Of a stretch of 24,098 nt of DNA, positions 1 to 8,445 are shown one piece after another. The notes beneath the pieces were generated by a model that was given only the letters and a program-made list of their open reading frames with translations, was not told where the DNA came from and ran no database searches. This DNA comes from an uncultured Verrucomicrobiales bacterium (GTDB lineage Bacteria; Verrucomicrobiota; Verrucomicrobiia; Verrucomicrobiales; Akkermansiaceae), in the NCBI GenBank assembly GCA_937905985.1, contig CALCWC010000118.1:1-24098 (forward strand), written 5' to 3'. The position numbers and the translations under genes are program-made. The first letter of the stretch is position 1; each line of letters begins with the position of its first letter.

Positions 1-235
1 TGCCTTTCGGGCTGCCCTGTAAGTGGGGCGTGAGACCGATTATACACGAACAAAATGGAACGTCAAGAACAATCTGCAATTTTTTTTGATTTTTTTTGCA
101 AAAAGTCTCGGAAGCCGCATGGCCGTAGGCTTCATGTCGTGGCATTTTTTTGGGCAAGAGACCCCAAAAACGGCGATTTCTCGAAAAAAAGGGCAAGTTT
201 TCCGAAGCAACGAGGGCATGCATGCACGCTTCTGC
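1..235. other. Intergenic, AT-rich, no gene supported
   Basis: The stretch has several long A and T runs and one small inverted repeat (GAAGCC at 111-116 with GGCTTC at 128-133). Open frames crossing it translate to low-complexity Lys/Phe/Arg-rich strings and I do not accept them. The first ~20 bases could be the last codons of an upstream plus-strand gene ending in TAA near position 21, but this cannot be tested here. Confidence 0.5.
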
Positions 236-279
236 AAAAAAGAACCGTGTTTCGGCGCGGCAGGCGCCGGAACACGGTT
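236..279 (-). terminator. Intrinsic terminator of the AP2-like gene
   Basis: A 16-bp inverted repeat (243-258 with 264-279, one G:T position) encloses a 5-base loop. Read on the minus strand it is followed by a run of six T (complement of 236-241). It lies about 40 bases past the stop of the minus-strand gene at 320-625, so it most likely ends that transcript. Confidence 0.7.
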
Positions 280-319
280 GGGAAAGGCATGCGCGGGTTA
301 GGTGCAAGCCGTGGAATCA

Positions 320-625
320 TCAGCGGCTGCGGCGTGCAGAGCGCGCATGGCGCGGGGCATGCAGACCCGCGGGAAGGGCTGCGGGTTCCTCTTCCCTGCG
401 GCAGAGGGAGAACACGGCACTGGGGTTGTTGGGCTGTTCCTCCAAACGCGCGAGCACGACTGCGCGGGCATGCACGGCGGCTTGGAGCGCGGCTTCCTCT
501 CCACCGTACTGGCGGTCGGAGAAGTAACGGGTGTAATGGTGCTGGCGGCGGCAGAGGGTGACGCGCCAACCTTGGAAGGAGGTGTTCTCGTACGTGAAGC
601 GAGTGATGTTGCGCAGGGTTTTCAT
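320..625 (-). CDS. Small AP2-domain-like DNA-binding protein
   Basis: This 101-residue protein is basic. Residues about 5-60 resemble bacterial AP2/ERF-type domains: a GWRV strand, then HHYTRYFSD, then YGGEEAALQAAVHAR, following the family pattern of GW-V, Y-x-F-S-D and YGG-ALxAAxxxR. Such domains are known as DNA-binding modules in plants, phages and some bacteria. The C-terminal ~40 residues are Arg- and Pro-rich and look disordered. The Met at 623-625 was chosen because the domain starts right after it; the frame stays open upstream but that part does not look like protein. No clear Shine-Dalgarno is seen. The gene stands alone, is divergent from the phosphorylase gene, and has a good terminator behind it. 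Its regulatory target is unknown. Confidence 0.6.
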   Translation of the reverse strand: MKTLRNITRFTYENTSFQGWRVTLCRRQHHYTRYFSDRQYGGEEAALQAAVHARAVVLARLEEQPNNPSAVFSLCRREEEPAALPAGLHAPRHARSARRSR

Positions 626-941
626 GCCAAGGCGCAAGTTAGCAGACCCCCACCCGTTTTGCGAGCAAAAATTCGCCCTCCGGGCGATAATTGTTAGACG
701 TGTAATACAGGGGAAAGTGGGGTGAAGTATTGACAACCTGAAACTTACCGTTGGCGACAGGGGAATCTGCGCGCCGCGAGCGGCGCTGGCGATGGATGGC
801 CGGGGCTCCCAAGGGCGTATGCTAGAGTTTGTGCTTTTCATGCGGGGCGAGGAGGTGTATAAAGGTGCGCGTACCGCGTTCCCGCGCAAGCGGGTGAGCG
901 GACGACGAATCTCCGAAAAACAACAGCGAAAGAAAATCACC
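626..941. other. Divergent intergenic region with small hairpin
   Basis: The gap separates the minus-strand AP2-like gene from the plus-strand phosphorylase gene. It contains a 6-bp hairpin (TCGCCC 673-678, GGGCGA 682-687) followed on the minus strand by A and five T, which could be a leader attenuator for the AP2-like gene. An isolated TTGACA lies at 730-735 without a convincing -10 at normal spacing. No further gene is supported. Confidence 0.4.
835..863 (+). promoter_or_regulatory. Possible promoter of the phosphorylase gene
   Basis: TTTTCA (835-840) and TATAAA (858-863) are separated by 17 bases, giving a leader of about 70 bases before the ATG at 942. The -35 match is only 4 of 6, so this is a weak call. 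Confidence 0.3.
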
Positions 942-2621
942 ATGAGCAAATCATTCCTTCCGGCGCAGTATGCGCACCCGTACGAAATCGACCCGAAGTA
1001 CAGCAAGGCCGTGGCCTACTTCTGCATGGAATACGCCATCGACAACGTGTTCAAGATCTACTCCGGCGGCTTGGGCTACCTTGCAGGCTCGCACATGCGC
1101 TCCGCCGGCTCGCTGCGCCAGAACCTGGTGGGTGTAGGCATCCTGTGGTCTTACGGCTACTACAACCAGATCCGCGCCGAGGACGGGTCCATGGCGGTGC
1201 AGTACCGCCGCAAGGAATACAGCTTCCTGGAGGATCACAACATCAAGTTCCTCATCCGCGTGTGCAACGCTCCGGTGTGGGTGAAGGCATACTTCCTGCG
1301 TCCCGAGACCTTCGGCACGGCGCCGATGTTCTTCCTGTCCACGGACCTGCCCGAGAACGACGACATGAGCCGCTCCATCACGCAGCGCTTGTACGATTCC
1401 AACCCGATGACGCGCATCTCGCAGTACATCGTGCTGGGCCAGGGTGGTGCGCGCCTGTTCCAGGAACTGGGCGTGGAGCCTGAGGTGTACCACATGAATG
1501 AGGCTCACGCCATCGGCGCCGCCTTCAACATGCTGGCCAACAACGGCGGCAACGTGGAGGAGGTGCGCAAGCGCTTCGTCTTCACCACCCACACCCCGGA
1601 GGAGGCCGGCAACGAGAAGATGGACATCAACCTGATGGCCAACTTCTCTTTCTTCGACGGTCTTTCCCTGGACCAGGTGCGCAGCGTGCTGAAGCTGGAT
1701 CCCAACGAGCAGACCTTCAACTACACACTGGCTGCCCTGCGCCTGAGCCGCCGCGCCAACGGCGTCTCCGCCCTCCACGGCGAAGTCTCCCGCCAGATGT
1801 GGCAGGGATACTCCGACATCTGCCCGATCACGCACGTCACCAACGCGCAGAACCGCGACTACTGGCAGGACCCGGAGCTGGCGGAAGCCTTCCGGGAGAA
1901 CGACACCAAGGCGTTCATCAACCGCAAGCGCGCGCTCAAGAAGGAGCTGTTCCGCGTGGTGGGCGAGCAGACCGGCCACCTGTTCGACCCGGATGTACTC
2001 ACCATCGTGTGGAGCCGCCGTTTCGCGGCGTACAAGCGCCCTGCCCTCATCACGGAGAACCCGGTGATGTTCGAGCGCATGCTGCAGCGCACCAACCGCC
2101 CCGTGCAGATGATCTGGGCGGGCAAGCCCTACCCCACGGACTTTGCGGCGGTGGACATCTTCAACAAGCTCAACCGCCTGAGCGAGAAGCAACCGCGCTG
2201 CGCCGTGCTCACCGGCTACGAGCTGGGCCTCAGCCGCCTGCTCAAGAACGGCTCCGACCTCTGGCTCAACAACCCCGTGGTCACCCGCGAGGCGTCCGGC
2301 ACCTCTGGCATGTCCGCCACCATGAACGGCTCCATCACCATCTCCACCAACGACGGCTGGGTGCGCGAGTTCGAGAAGGACGGCGAGAACTGCTTCATCA
2401 TCCCGGAGGCCAAGGAGGGCCTGGCGCCGGAGGCGCGCGACCGCTCCGACCGCGACAACTTCTACAACCTGCTGGAATCCAAGGTGCTGCCCCTGTACTA
2501 TGATGACAAGGACGGCTGGATGAAGCTGGTGTTCAACGCCATGAAGGACATCTGCCCGGCGTTCGACTCCGACCGCATGGCGGACGAATACTACGTGAAG
2601 ATGTACAACGAGGAGGCGTAA
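942..2621 (+). CDS. Alpha-glucan phosphorylase homologue (GT35-like), PLP lysine replaced
   Basis: The 559-residue protein matches the short bacterial alpha-glucan phosphorylase family along its length: AYFCMEY and IYSGGLGYLAGSH near the N-terminus, YHMNEAHA, FTTHTPEEAGNE, NGVSALHGEVSRQMW, SRRFAAYKRPAL (residues 358-369), IWAGKPYP, and EASGTSGM before the C-terminus. In active family members EASGTSGM is followed by the lysine that binds pyridoxal phosphate. Here that residue is serine (S458; codon 2313-2315). Phosphate-binding R and K in the RRF-YKR motif are kept. The protein may therefore be a pseudoenzyme, or a glucan glycosyltransferase variant with another chemistry. The start at 942 was chosen because homology begins a few residues later (YSKAVAYF); the open frame from 792 adds only low-quality sequence. 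A strong terminator follows. Confidence 0.85.
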   Translation: MSKSFLPAQYAHPYEIDPKYSKAVAYFCMEYAIDNVFKIYSGGLGYLAGSHMRSAGSLRQNLVGVGILWSYGYYNQIRAEDGSMAVQYRRKEYSFLEDHNIKFLIRVCNAPVWVKAYFLRPETFGTAPMFFLSTDLPENDDMSRSITQRLYDSNPMTRISQYIVLGQGGARLFQELGVEPEVYHMNEAHAIGAAFNMLANNGGNVEEVRKRFVFTTHTPEEAGNEKMDINLMANFSFFDGLSLDQVRSVLKLDPNEQTFNYTLAALRLSRRANGVSALHGEVSRQMWQGYSDICPITHVTNAQNRDYWQDPELAEAFRENDTKAFINRKRALKKELFRVVGEQTGHLFDPDVLTIVWSRRFAAYKRPALITENPVMFERMLQRTNRPVQMIWAGKPYPTDFAAVDIFNKLNRLSEKQPRCAVLTGYELGLSRLLKNGSDLWLNNPVVTREASGTSGMSATMNGSITISTNDGWVREFEKDGENCFIIPEAKEGLAPEARDRSDRDNFYNLLESKVLPLYYDDKDGWMKLVFNAMKDICPAFDSDRMADEYYVKMYNEEA

Positions 2622-2644
2622 GGAAAGCGTCCTGCAAAAATTCC

Positions 2645-2678
2645 GGCCGCGCACCGTGTGGGTGTGCGGCCGTTTTTT
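2645..2678 (+). terminator. Intrinsic terminator after the phosphorylase gene
   Basis: GGCCGCGCAC (2645-2654) pairs with GTGTGCGGCC (2662-2671) around a 7-base loop with one G:T pair. Six T follow (2673-2678). It sits 24 bases past the stop codon. Confidence 0.85.
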
Positions 2679-2713
2679 GCGGGCTAGGATAGCGGGGAGA
2701 ACGCACTTTGGGC

Positions 2714-2742
2714 TTGCGGGGAAAGATGTGGGCGGGTAGAAT
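2714..2742 (+). promoter_or_regulatory. Sigma-70-type promoter of ftsK
   Basis: TTGCGG (2714-2719), 17 bases, TAGAAT (2737-2742). The expected transcription start near 2749 makes the ATG at 2758 too close and favours the ATG at 2782. Confidence 0.55.
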
Positions 2743-2781
2743 GTACGGGCGATAGAAATGAGGTTTGAAGAGGACAGCCCT

Positions 2782-5499
2782 ATGCTGCTGCAAGAGAGAA
2801 AACCCGGCCCCACGCGCATGTGCGGGGTGCTTGTGGTTTTGGCGGCGCTGGTCCTTGGCGTGTGCCTTGCCACGTACAACCATGCGGAAATGGGCTGGGG
2901 GCTGCTAAACCCCGGCCAGGCAGAGGCAGCGGCGGCTGTTCCGTGCACGAACGCACTCGGAGCGCTGGGTCTGTATGCAGCGGGCATCCTGTACTGGGCG
3001 TTCGGCTGCTGTGCGTACTATGCAGTGTTCCTGGCGCTGCTGTTGGGCATCTGCATACTGGTGCACCCGCACCGCTCCGTGGCTGGGCAGATTCTCTCCA
3101 TGACCATCATGCTCGTCTTGGCCTGCGCGGTCATGAACGTGCAAACGGATTTCCTGCAGGAGTGGGCCAAGCACCATCCGTCGAACGAAGCGGGAGGTAT
3201 GCTGGGCTACCTGGACGGCACGCTGATTGTGGGGCGTTGCATGCCGCAGCACATTGCCGTGGCGGTGCTGGTGGCCCTGCACGGCGTGGCCATGGTGTAT
3301 GCGGCGCGTCTCGGATTCCGCGACATTTTCCAACAAACGTGGGAGGACACCCAGGCGTTCGTCCGCTGGCTGGCCGAACGCTGGCGTCTCCACCGCCAGC
3401 ACGCCGCTGCCCGCCGCGAGCACCGCAGGCAGCAGGCAGAGGACAAGGCCCGCCGCAAGGCTGCAGAGGCTGCCCGCCGCGCCATGTTTGAAGCCAAGGA
3501 AGAAGACGAATCCGACACCCCGCCGCAGAACGGCCCTTCCCTGCCGCCGCGCCAGAAATCCGGCTTGCATGGCGGCCGGCGTGACGAGGAAGACGAAGAC
3601 GACGAGGATGCACCACCCGCCTCCATCGAGGAACAGCTGCGCCAGCACAGCATGCGCCGCAGCGGAGAGGAAATACAGCCTCCGCCGTCATCGCGTTCAA
3701 GCCGCATCGCAAGCAGGCACGGAAACAACGACATGCACCCCGTGCTGCCGAACCTGCTGGACATGATGCAAAGCGCCGAGACAGCCCCGCCCAAGCCTGC
3801 CCCCCGCCCGGCGGAGCGGCGCAAGCCGAAACCGCGCCCCACCCCCGCACCAGCGCCCAAGAAGCCGGAGGTGCCGGACTACCCGTTCCCGCCGTACGAC
3901 ATGCTGAAGTACGAGCCGGTTCCCCCGGAGGTGCTGGCCGCGGCACAGTTGGAAAATGAGACCCTGCAGGCACGTCTCATCGAAACCTTTGCCACCTTCA
4001 ACATCGAGGTGCAACCGGGTCCCATCACGCGCGGCCCCAGCATCACCCGCTACGAGTTCTACCCGCCCAGTGGCATGCGCGTGGGGCAGTTCGACAAACT
4101 GCAGCGCGACCTCATGCTCGCCACCAGCAGCGCCTCCGTGAACATTCTGGCACCCGTGCCCGGCAAGAACACCGTGGGCATTGAGCTGGCCAACCGCACC
4201 AAGTCGCCGGTGTACCTGCGCGAGCTGCTGGAATCCCCCGCCTTCCGCAACCCGAAGCTCCGCATCCCCGTGGCCCTGGGCAAGGATGTGTACGGCAACA
4301 CGGTGATTGGCGACCTCGCGGCCATGCCGCACACGCTGGTGGCCGGCACCACCGGGTCCGGCAAGTCCGTGTGCATCAACAGCATGATCCTTTCCATGCT
4401 CTACAAGTTCCGCCCGGACGAGCTGCGCCTGGTGCTGGTGGATCCCAAGGTGGTGGAGATGCAGCCGTACCGCAAGCTGCCGCACCTCGCCTGCCCCGTG
4501 GTCACCAACCCTGCACGCGTCATTGGCGCGCTGCGCTGGGCCGTCAACGAGATGGAACACCGCTACCGCCTCTTCAGCCGCATCGGCGTGCGAAACTTCG
4601 AGGACTTCAACGCTCGCGACATCTCCAACGACCCCGTCGGCCCGGAGGAAGACTTCCGCCTGGAAGACCCGGAGGAAGCCCGCCAGCACGGCGAGGAGCT
4701 GGCCGACGAAATCATGGCGTCCAACGAGAGCCGGGGCGGCGAGATCGACGAGCAGGCGGAACTGGGCCTCTTCGACGAGGAGTCCGAGCCCCTTCCCGCC
4801 AAACTGCCGTATATCGTCATCATCATCGACGAGCTGGCGGACCTCATGCAGGTGGTGAAGGAGGATTTGGAGGCGTACATCGCCCGCCTCACGCAAAAGG
4901 CGCGCGCGGCGGGCATCCACCTGGTGGCGGCCACGCAGACCCCGCGCGCCACCGTTGTCACCGGCCTCATCAAGGCCAACATCCCGAGCCGCATCGCCTT
5001 CCGCGTGGCCAGCAACCTGGACAGCCGCGTAATTCTGGACACCAACGGCGCGGAAAACCTGCTGGGCCAGGGCGATTGCCTGTTCCTGCCGCCCGGCGGC
5101 ATCACCAAGATGACGCGCGCCCAGGGTGCGTTTGTGACAGATGCAGAAATCAGCAAGATTATCGCCTTCTGCGCCGCACACGCCAAGCAGAACTTCGACC
5201 AGGCCGTCAGCGCCGAGATGAACAACGCAGAAAGCACCGTCGGCAAGGGCGGTGCCACCAGCAGCTTCGGCAATGCCGGCGGTGGAGACGGTGGCGGCGG
5301 TGACGATGACCTGTACGCCCGCTGCGTGAGTTTTGTGGCCACCCAGCGCAAGGCGTCCACCTCCCTGCTGCAGCGCCACTTCAGCATCGGCTACGGCCGC
5401 GCCGCCAAAATCATGGACATGATGGAGGAACGCGGCGTCATCTCCCCGCCGCAGGGAGCCACCAGGGCCCGAGAGGTGCTGATTGAAACACCTCAGTAG
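2782..5499 (+). CDS. ftsK: FtsK/SpoIIIE family DNA translocase
   Basis: The 905-residue protein has the full FtsK layout. The N-terminus has about four hydrophobic segments (near residues 14-31, 58-90, 103-118 and 150-170). A long linker, rich in charged residues and then in proline, follows (~180-370). The motor has a Walker A motif GTTGSGKS near 522-529 and a Walker B region IIIIDELADLM near 680-690. A winged-helix gamma domain closes the protein (~843-905: SLLQRHFSIGYGRAAKIMD, MEERGVISPP). FtsK pumps chromosomal DNA at the division septum to resolve the terminus region. The start at 2782 has GAGGA at good spacing and fits the promoter; an in-frame ATG at 2758 would add 8 residues. One oddity is an acidic insertion of about 40-50 residues (nt ~4618-4800) just before Walker B, longer than in Bacillus SpoIIIE. 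Confidence 0.95.
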   Translation: MLLQERKPGPTRMCGVLVVLAALVLGVCLATYNHAEMGWGLLNPGQAEAAAAVPCTNALGALGLYAAGILYWAFGCCAYYAVFLALLLGICILVHPHRSVAGQILSMTIMLVLACAVMNVQTDFLQEWAKHHPSNEAGGMLGYLDGTLIVGRCMPQHIAVAVLVALHGVAMVYAARLGFRDIFQQTWEDTQAFVRWLAERWRLHRQHAAARREHRRQQAEDKARRKAAEAARRAMFEAKEEDESDTPPQNGPSLPPRQKSGLHGGRRDEEDEDDEDAPPASIEEQLRQHSMRRSGEEIQPPPSSRSSRIASRHGNNDMHPVLPNLLDMMQSAETAPPKPAPRPAERRKPKPRPTPAPAPKKPEVPDYPFPPYDMLKYEPVPPEVLAAAQLENETLQARLIETFATFNIEVQPGPITRGPSITRYEFYPPSGMRVGQFDKLQRDLMLATSSASVNILAPVPGKNTVGIELANRTKSPVYLRELLESPAFRNPKLRIPVALGKDVYGNTVIGDLAAMPHTLVAGTTGSGKSVCINSMILSMLYKFRPDELRLVLVDPKVVEMQPYRKLPHLACPVVTNPARVIGALRWAVNEMEHRYRLFSRIGVRNFEDFNARDISNDPVGPEEDFRLEDPEEARQHGEELADEIMASNESRGGEIDEQAELGLFDEESEPLPAKLPYIVIIIDELADLMQVVKEDLEAYIARLTQKARAAGIHLVAATQTPRATVVTGLIKANIPSRIAFRVASNLDSRVILDTNGAENLLGQGDCLFLPPGGITKMTRAQGAFVTDAEISKIIAFCAAHAKQNFDQAVSAEMNNAESTVGKGGATSSFGNAGGGDGGGGDDDLYARCVSFVATQRKASTSLLQRHFSIGYGRAAKIMDMMEERGVISPPQGATRAREVLIETPQ

Positions 5500-5567
5500 G
5501 ATTGACATAAAACAGGCAAGAATCCCAACTGTTAGGCATTTGTGAGACTTGCCCGTTATTTTTCCAC

Positions 5568-5596
5568 TTGCACCGCGCCGCTTTTGGTGCTACCCT
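5568..5596 (+). promoter_or_regulatory. Possible promoter of the PA14-like protein gene
   Basis: TTGCAC (5568-5573), 17 bases, TACCCT (5591-5596). Each box matches the consensus at only about half its positions. Another TTGACA at 5502-5507 has no -10 partner. Confidence 0.25.
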
Positions 5597-5606
5597 GAAG
5601 GGTGCT

Positions 5607-6869
5607 ATGGCACTTCACATTCAAATGTCGGAAGAGGCGGAAGCCGAGCTCAAGAAGGCGGCTACACGCAACAAGCTTTCCTCCACTGCGGCGGGGCTCC
5701 TGTTCCTGCTGCTCGGCGGGCTCATCCTGTTCCTCACGGTCATCCTCATTGCCGGGCCATCCGACCCGGAGTTCATGACCTACACGCCCCCGGCGGAGGA
5801 CGCACCGCCCACCCCGCAACCCACCACGCAGGACCTCACCTCCAAGCCGGCATCCTCATCGCATGACGTTGCTCCGTCCGTCATTGTGGCCGTGGGAGCC
5901 GCACCCGTGCAGATGGCCCAGGTGGACGTGCCCGTGGACGATTCCTCGGACGGCACCGGTCTGGAGCTTGGCGTGGGTCTGGGAACCGGCGGGCTCGGCA
6001 CCGGGCTCGGCAGCGGCGGCAATGGCCTGGGCGATGGCAAGGGCGGCGGCTCTGCGCTGGAGGGCACGTTCTACGACTTCAAGCAGACCCGCCAGGGCTC
6101 GCCCACCGGCATCTCCGGTCCCGCCCAGATGAAGTGCATGGAAATCATCTACGATTTCATGAAGAACAATTGGAACCCCGGCACGCTTTCCAAGTACTAC
6201 CAGTCCCCCACCAAGCTCTACATCTCCAATTTCTACGCCCCGCAGGTGAAATCGGAATACGCGCCGGAGGCCTTCAACTGCGCGGACAAGGTGCAGCCCG
6301 CCGACTGGTGCGCCGTCTACCGCGGCAAGGTGAAGGCTCCCAAGAGCGGCACCTTCCGCTTCATGTCCGTGTGCGATGAAACGATGCTTGTTCGCTTCAA
6401 CAACCAGCTGGTGCTGGAATCCGGCTACCGCATTCCCTCCGGCTTCCCGGATGGCAAAATCCAGGGCAATGATTCCGACGAGGGCAGGCAGTACAAGCAG
6501 GCCATCCGCGACGGCAAGCAAAAAAACCATCCCGGTTACGAGTACTTCGAGTACAAGGAGCTTCCCACCTACAACCGAGAGGTGGGCGGCCTCACCTGCG
6601 GCACGCCCTTCAAGGTGGAGGAGGGCAAGAGCTATCCCATCGAAATCCTCATCAGCGACACCGGTGGTGCCTTCGGTTTCTTCCTCTGCATCCAGGACAT
6701 CACCAACGGCAAGGAGAAACCCGAGAAGCCCGACCTCTTCCGCACCAACTTCTCAGCACCCAACAAGGAAATCATCAAGCAGACCATCCCCGCGCAGTTC
6801 ATCAAGGAGAGCTCCGGCGAATACCTGGAGTACAACGAGGACTCCCCCATTTGGGTAGCCGTTCCATAA
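5607..6869 (+). CDS. Membrane-anchored protein with PA14-like domain
   Basis: This 420-residue protein has a charged cytoplasmic start (SEEAEAELKKA), one strong transmembrane segment (about residues 27-51, Leu/Ile-rich), then a Pro/Thr-rich stalk and a glycine-rich repeat stretch (LGVGLGTGGLGTGLGSGG). The outer region (~165-410) is beta-rich and resembles PA14 or fibro-slime type carbohydrate-binding folds: VYRGKVKAPKSGTFRFMSVC then DETMLVRFNNQLVLESG. Such domains often bind sugars or occur in adhesins. The layout suggests a cell-envelope protein projecting from the inner membrane. The start at 5607 has AAGGG five bases upstream; the ATG at 5625 is an alternative. It follows ftsK but has 100 bases of its own upstream sequence. 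Exact function unknown. Confidence 0.75.
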   Translation: MALHIQMSEEAEAELKKAATRNKLSSTAAGLLFLLLGGLILFLTVILIAGPSDPEFMTYTPPAEDAPPTPQPTTQDLTSKPASSSHDVAPSVIVAVGAAPVQMAQVDVPVDDSSDGTGLELGVGLGTGGLGTGLGSGGNGLGDGKGGGSALEGTFYDFKQTRQGSPTGISGPAQMKCMEIIYDFMKNNWNPGTLSKYYQSPTKLYISNFYAPQVKSEYAPEAFNCADKVQPADWCAVYRGKVKAPKSGTFRFMSVCDETMLVRFNNQLVLESGYRIPSGFPDGKIQGNDSDEGRQYKQAIRDGKQKNHPGYEYFEYKELPTYNREVGGLTCGTPFKVEEGKSYPIEILISDTGGAFGFFLCIQDITNGKEKPEKPDLFRTNFSAPNKEIIKQTIPAQFIKESSGEYLEYNEDSPIWVAVP

Positions 6870-6902
6870 GCGGGGCACCCCCTCGCGAAACTGCGGGAAG
6901 TC

Positions 6903-7667
6903 CTAACCCAAAAGCGCGGTCAGGTCCGGCGGCAAGGGGGATTCCACGGTGAGGGTGGAGCCGTTGTGGGGGAAGGTGAGTTTGCAGGCGTGGAGCGCGT
7001 GGCGGGGGAACTGGAGCCGCGCGGCGAGTTGCGGTGTCCAGCCGCTTTCCATGAACTCCAGGTAGCATGATTCATCGCCTCCGTAGATTTTGTCGCCCAC
7101 GATGGGGTGGCCGAGATAGGCGAGGTGGACGCGGATTTGGTGCATGCGCCCGGTGTGCGGGATGCAGCGGATAAGCGCGCGGGAGGCGGTGCGGCGCAGC
7201 ACCTCGAATTCCGTGCGGCAGGGCTTGCCGTCCGGGTGGCAGCATTGGCGCACGTGGATACGCGTGGGTGCCACGTCCTCCATGCGCAGGATGGGTTCCG
7301 CGCAGCAGGCGCGTTCCCATGCGGGTGCGCCCTGCACCACGGCCAGGTACTCCTTGTGGAGGCGGCGCGCCATCATGGCCTTGCCCAGCTCCGCTGCGGC
7401 CTCCGGAGTCTTGGCCACCAGGGCGATTCCGCTCGTCTCGCGGTCCAGGCGGTTGATGAAGGAGACCTGCCCGCCCGTGGCGAGCTCGTAGGCCAGCAGC
7501 TCGCGCACGCCGTGCCAGAGGGTGGGCTCGTTCTTGACGCCCGTGGGGTGGGTGAGCAGCGGCGCCGCCTTATCCACCGCCAGCACGGCGGCGTCCTCAT
7601 AGAGCACACGGAATTCCGGGGTGACCGCAATCGGCATGTCGAAAGGGCTGTACGCGCGGTCGCTCAT
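6903..7667 (-). CDS. RluA-family pseudouridine synthase
   Basis: The 254-residue protein converts uridine to pseudouridine in RNA. The catalytic motif NRLDRETSG carries the aspartate at residue 75. The late family motif GRMHQIRVHLAYLGHPIVGD is also present. There is no S4 domain at the N-terminus, so it resembles short RluA members acting on rRNA or tRNA, but the target base cannot be read from sequence. The start is the ATG at 7665-7667, which overlaps the stop of the upstream RsuA-type gene as ATGA, indicating translational coupling. The frame is open far upstream, but that part is antisense-like and Arg/Pro-rich. It converges on the PA14-like gene 33 bases away, with no clear terminator between them. 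Confidence 0.9.
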   Translation of the reverse strand: MSDRAYSPFDMPIAVTPEFRVLYEDAAVLAVDKAAPLLTHPTGVKNEPTLWHGVRELLAYELATGGQVSFINRLDRETSGIALVAKTPEAAAELGKAMMARRLHKEYLAVVQGAPAWERACCAEPILRMEDVAPTRIHVRQCCHPDGKPCRTEFEVLRRTASRALIRCIPHTGRMHQIRVHLAYLGHPIVGDKIYGGDESCYLEFMESGWTPQLAARLQFPRHALHACKLTFPHNGSTLTVESPLPPDLTALLG

Positions 7668-8368
7668 GCCTGGGGAGAGAATACGGCGGGATCGAACGCG
7701 CACCACTCGCCGGGCTGCAGATTGAGGTCCGCCAGGCGCAGAGGGCCGATTTCCACGCGCTGCAGGGTGAGCACGGGCGCACCCACGGCGGCGAGCATGC
7801 GGCGCACCTGGTGGTAGCGTCCCTCGTGCAGGGTGAGCCGGCCCTTGCATGCCGCGGTGATTTGCAGCTCCGCCGGCTTGCACGGGGTGCTTTCCCCGTT
7901 GAGCATGAGCGTGCCGGCGGCGAATGTCTCCGCGGCTTCCGTGGGAATGGGGGCGGACGTGGTGAACGTGTACACCTTGGGCACATGCCGGCGCGGGCTG
8001 GTCATGGCGTGCTCAAACGCCCCGTCGTCCGTAATCAGAATGAGCCCGCTGGTCTCCTTGTCCAGCCTGCCGACGGTGTTGACGCCCGGGTTGCGGCGCA
8101 GCCACTCCGGCGGCAACAGGTCATAGATGAGCGCGCCATCCTCCTTGTGGCTGCAGGTGCAGCCCAGCGGCTTGTGGAATGCGGCGTACAGGCCGTTGGG
8201 GAACGGCACGGGGGTGCCGTCCACCAGCACATGCGCGGGGTCCACGTTCTGCTTGGCTGCGGCAACGGCGGAACCGTCGGCCAGCGTCACGCGGCCGCCC
8301 TTGATCCAGGCGGGGGCGTCCTTGCGGGAGCAGTATCCGAAGCGGCTCAGCAGGGCATCCGTTCTCAT
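7664..8368 (-). CDS. rsuA: RsuA-family 16S rRNA pseudouridine synthase
   Basis: The 234-residue protein begins with an S4-like RNA-binding segment (DALLSRFGYCSRKDA, then IKGGRVTLADG). The synthase domain follows with YAAFHKPLGCTCSHKEDG and the catalytic GRLDKETSGL (aspartate 103), and it ends with the family motif EGRYHQVRRMLAAVGAPV. E. coli RsuA modifies U516 of 16S rRNA; the family resemblance is strong but RluB/E/F relatives share this plan, so the exact site is inferred. It is the first gene of a two-gene unit with the RluA-type gene (4-base overlap), which makes this a small rRNA-modification operon. It is divergent from the TPR gene. Confidence 0.85.
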   Translation of the reverse strand: MRTDALLSRFGYCSRKDAPAWIKGGRVTLADGSAVAAAKQNVDPAHVLVDGTPVPFPNGLYAAFHKPLGCTCSHKEDGALIYDLLPPEWLRRNPGVNTVGRLDKETSGLILITDDGAFEHAMTSPRRHVPKVYTFTTSAPIPTEAAETFAAGTLMLNGESTPCKPAELQITAACKGRLTLHEGRYHQVRRMLAAVGAPVLTLQRVEIGPLRLADLNLQPGEWCAFDPAVFSPQA

Positions 8369-8374
8369 GGCTGC

Positions 8375-8402
8375 ATTTTGACATGTATTTCCGAAAAAAC
8401 AA
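8375..8402 (-). promoter_or_regulatory. Possible promoter of rsuA
   Basis: On the minus strand TTGTTT (complement of 8397-8402), 16 bases, CAAAAT (complement of 8375-8380). It would give a nearly leaderless transcript for the start at 8368. Confidence 0.3.
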
Positions 8403-8404
8403 GA

Positions 8405-8433
8405 TTGAATTCCCGCGCGGGATGTGGTATTTC
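8405..8433 (+). promoter_or_regulatory. Probable promoter of the TPR gene
   Basis: TTGAAT (8405-8410), 17 bases, TATTTC (8428-8433). Expected start near 8440, so the 20-base palindrome at 8446-8465 lies in the leader. Confidence 0.45.
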
Positions 8434-8445
8434 ATGGGGGAAGCT

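Noticed and set aside
55..569. Overlapping frames at the left end on both strands
   Set aside because: Low-complexity or Arg-rich translations, several frames open at once, and the 320-625 minus-strand gene explains the right part better.
951..2987. 678-aa antisense frame over the phosphorylase gene
   Set aside because: It is opposite a gene with many family motifs, is rich in His, Val, Ala and Gly as expected for the reverse of GC-rich coding DNA, and matches nothing.
3697..5508. 603-aa antisense frame over ftsK
   Set aside because: Reverse shadow of a conserved gene with biased composition; no start signal or domain.
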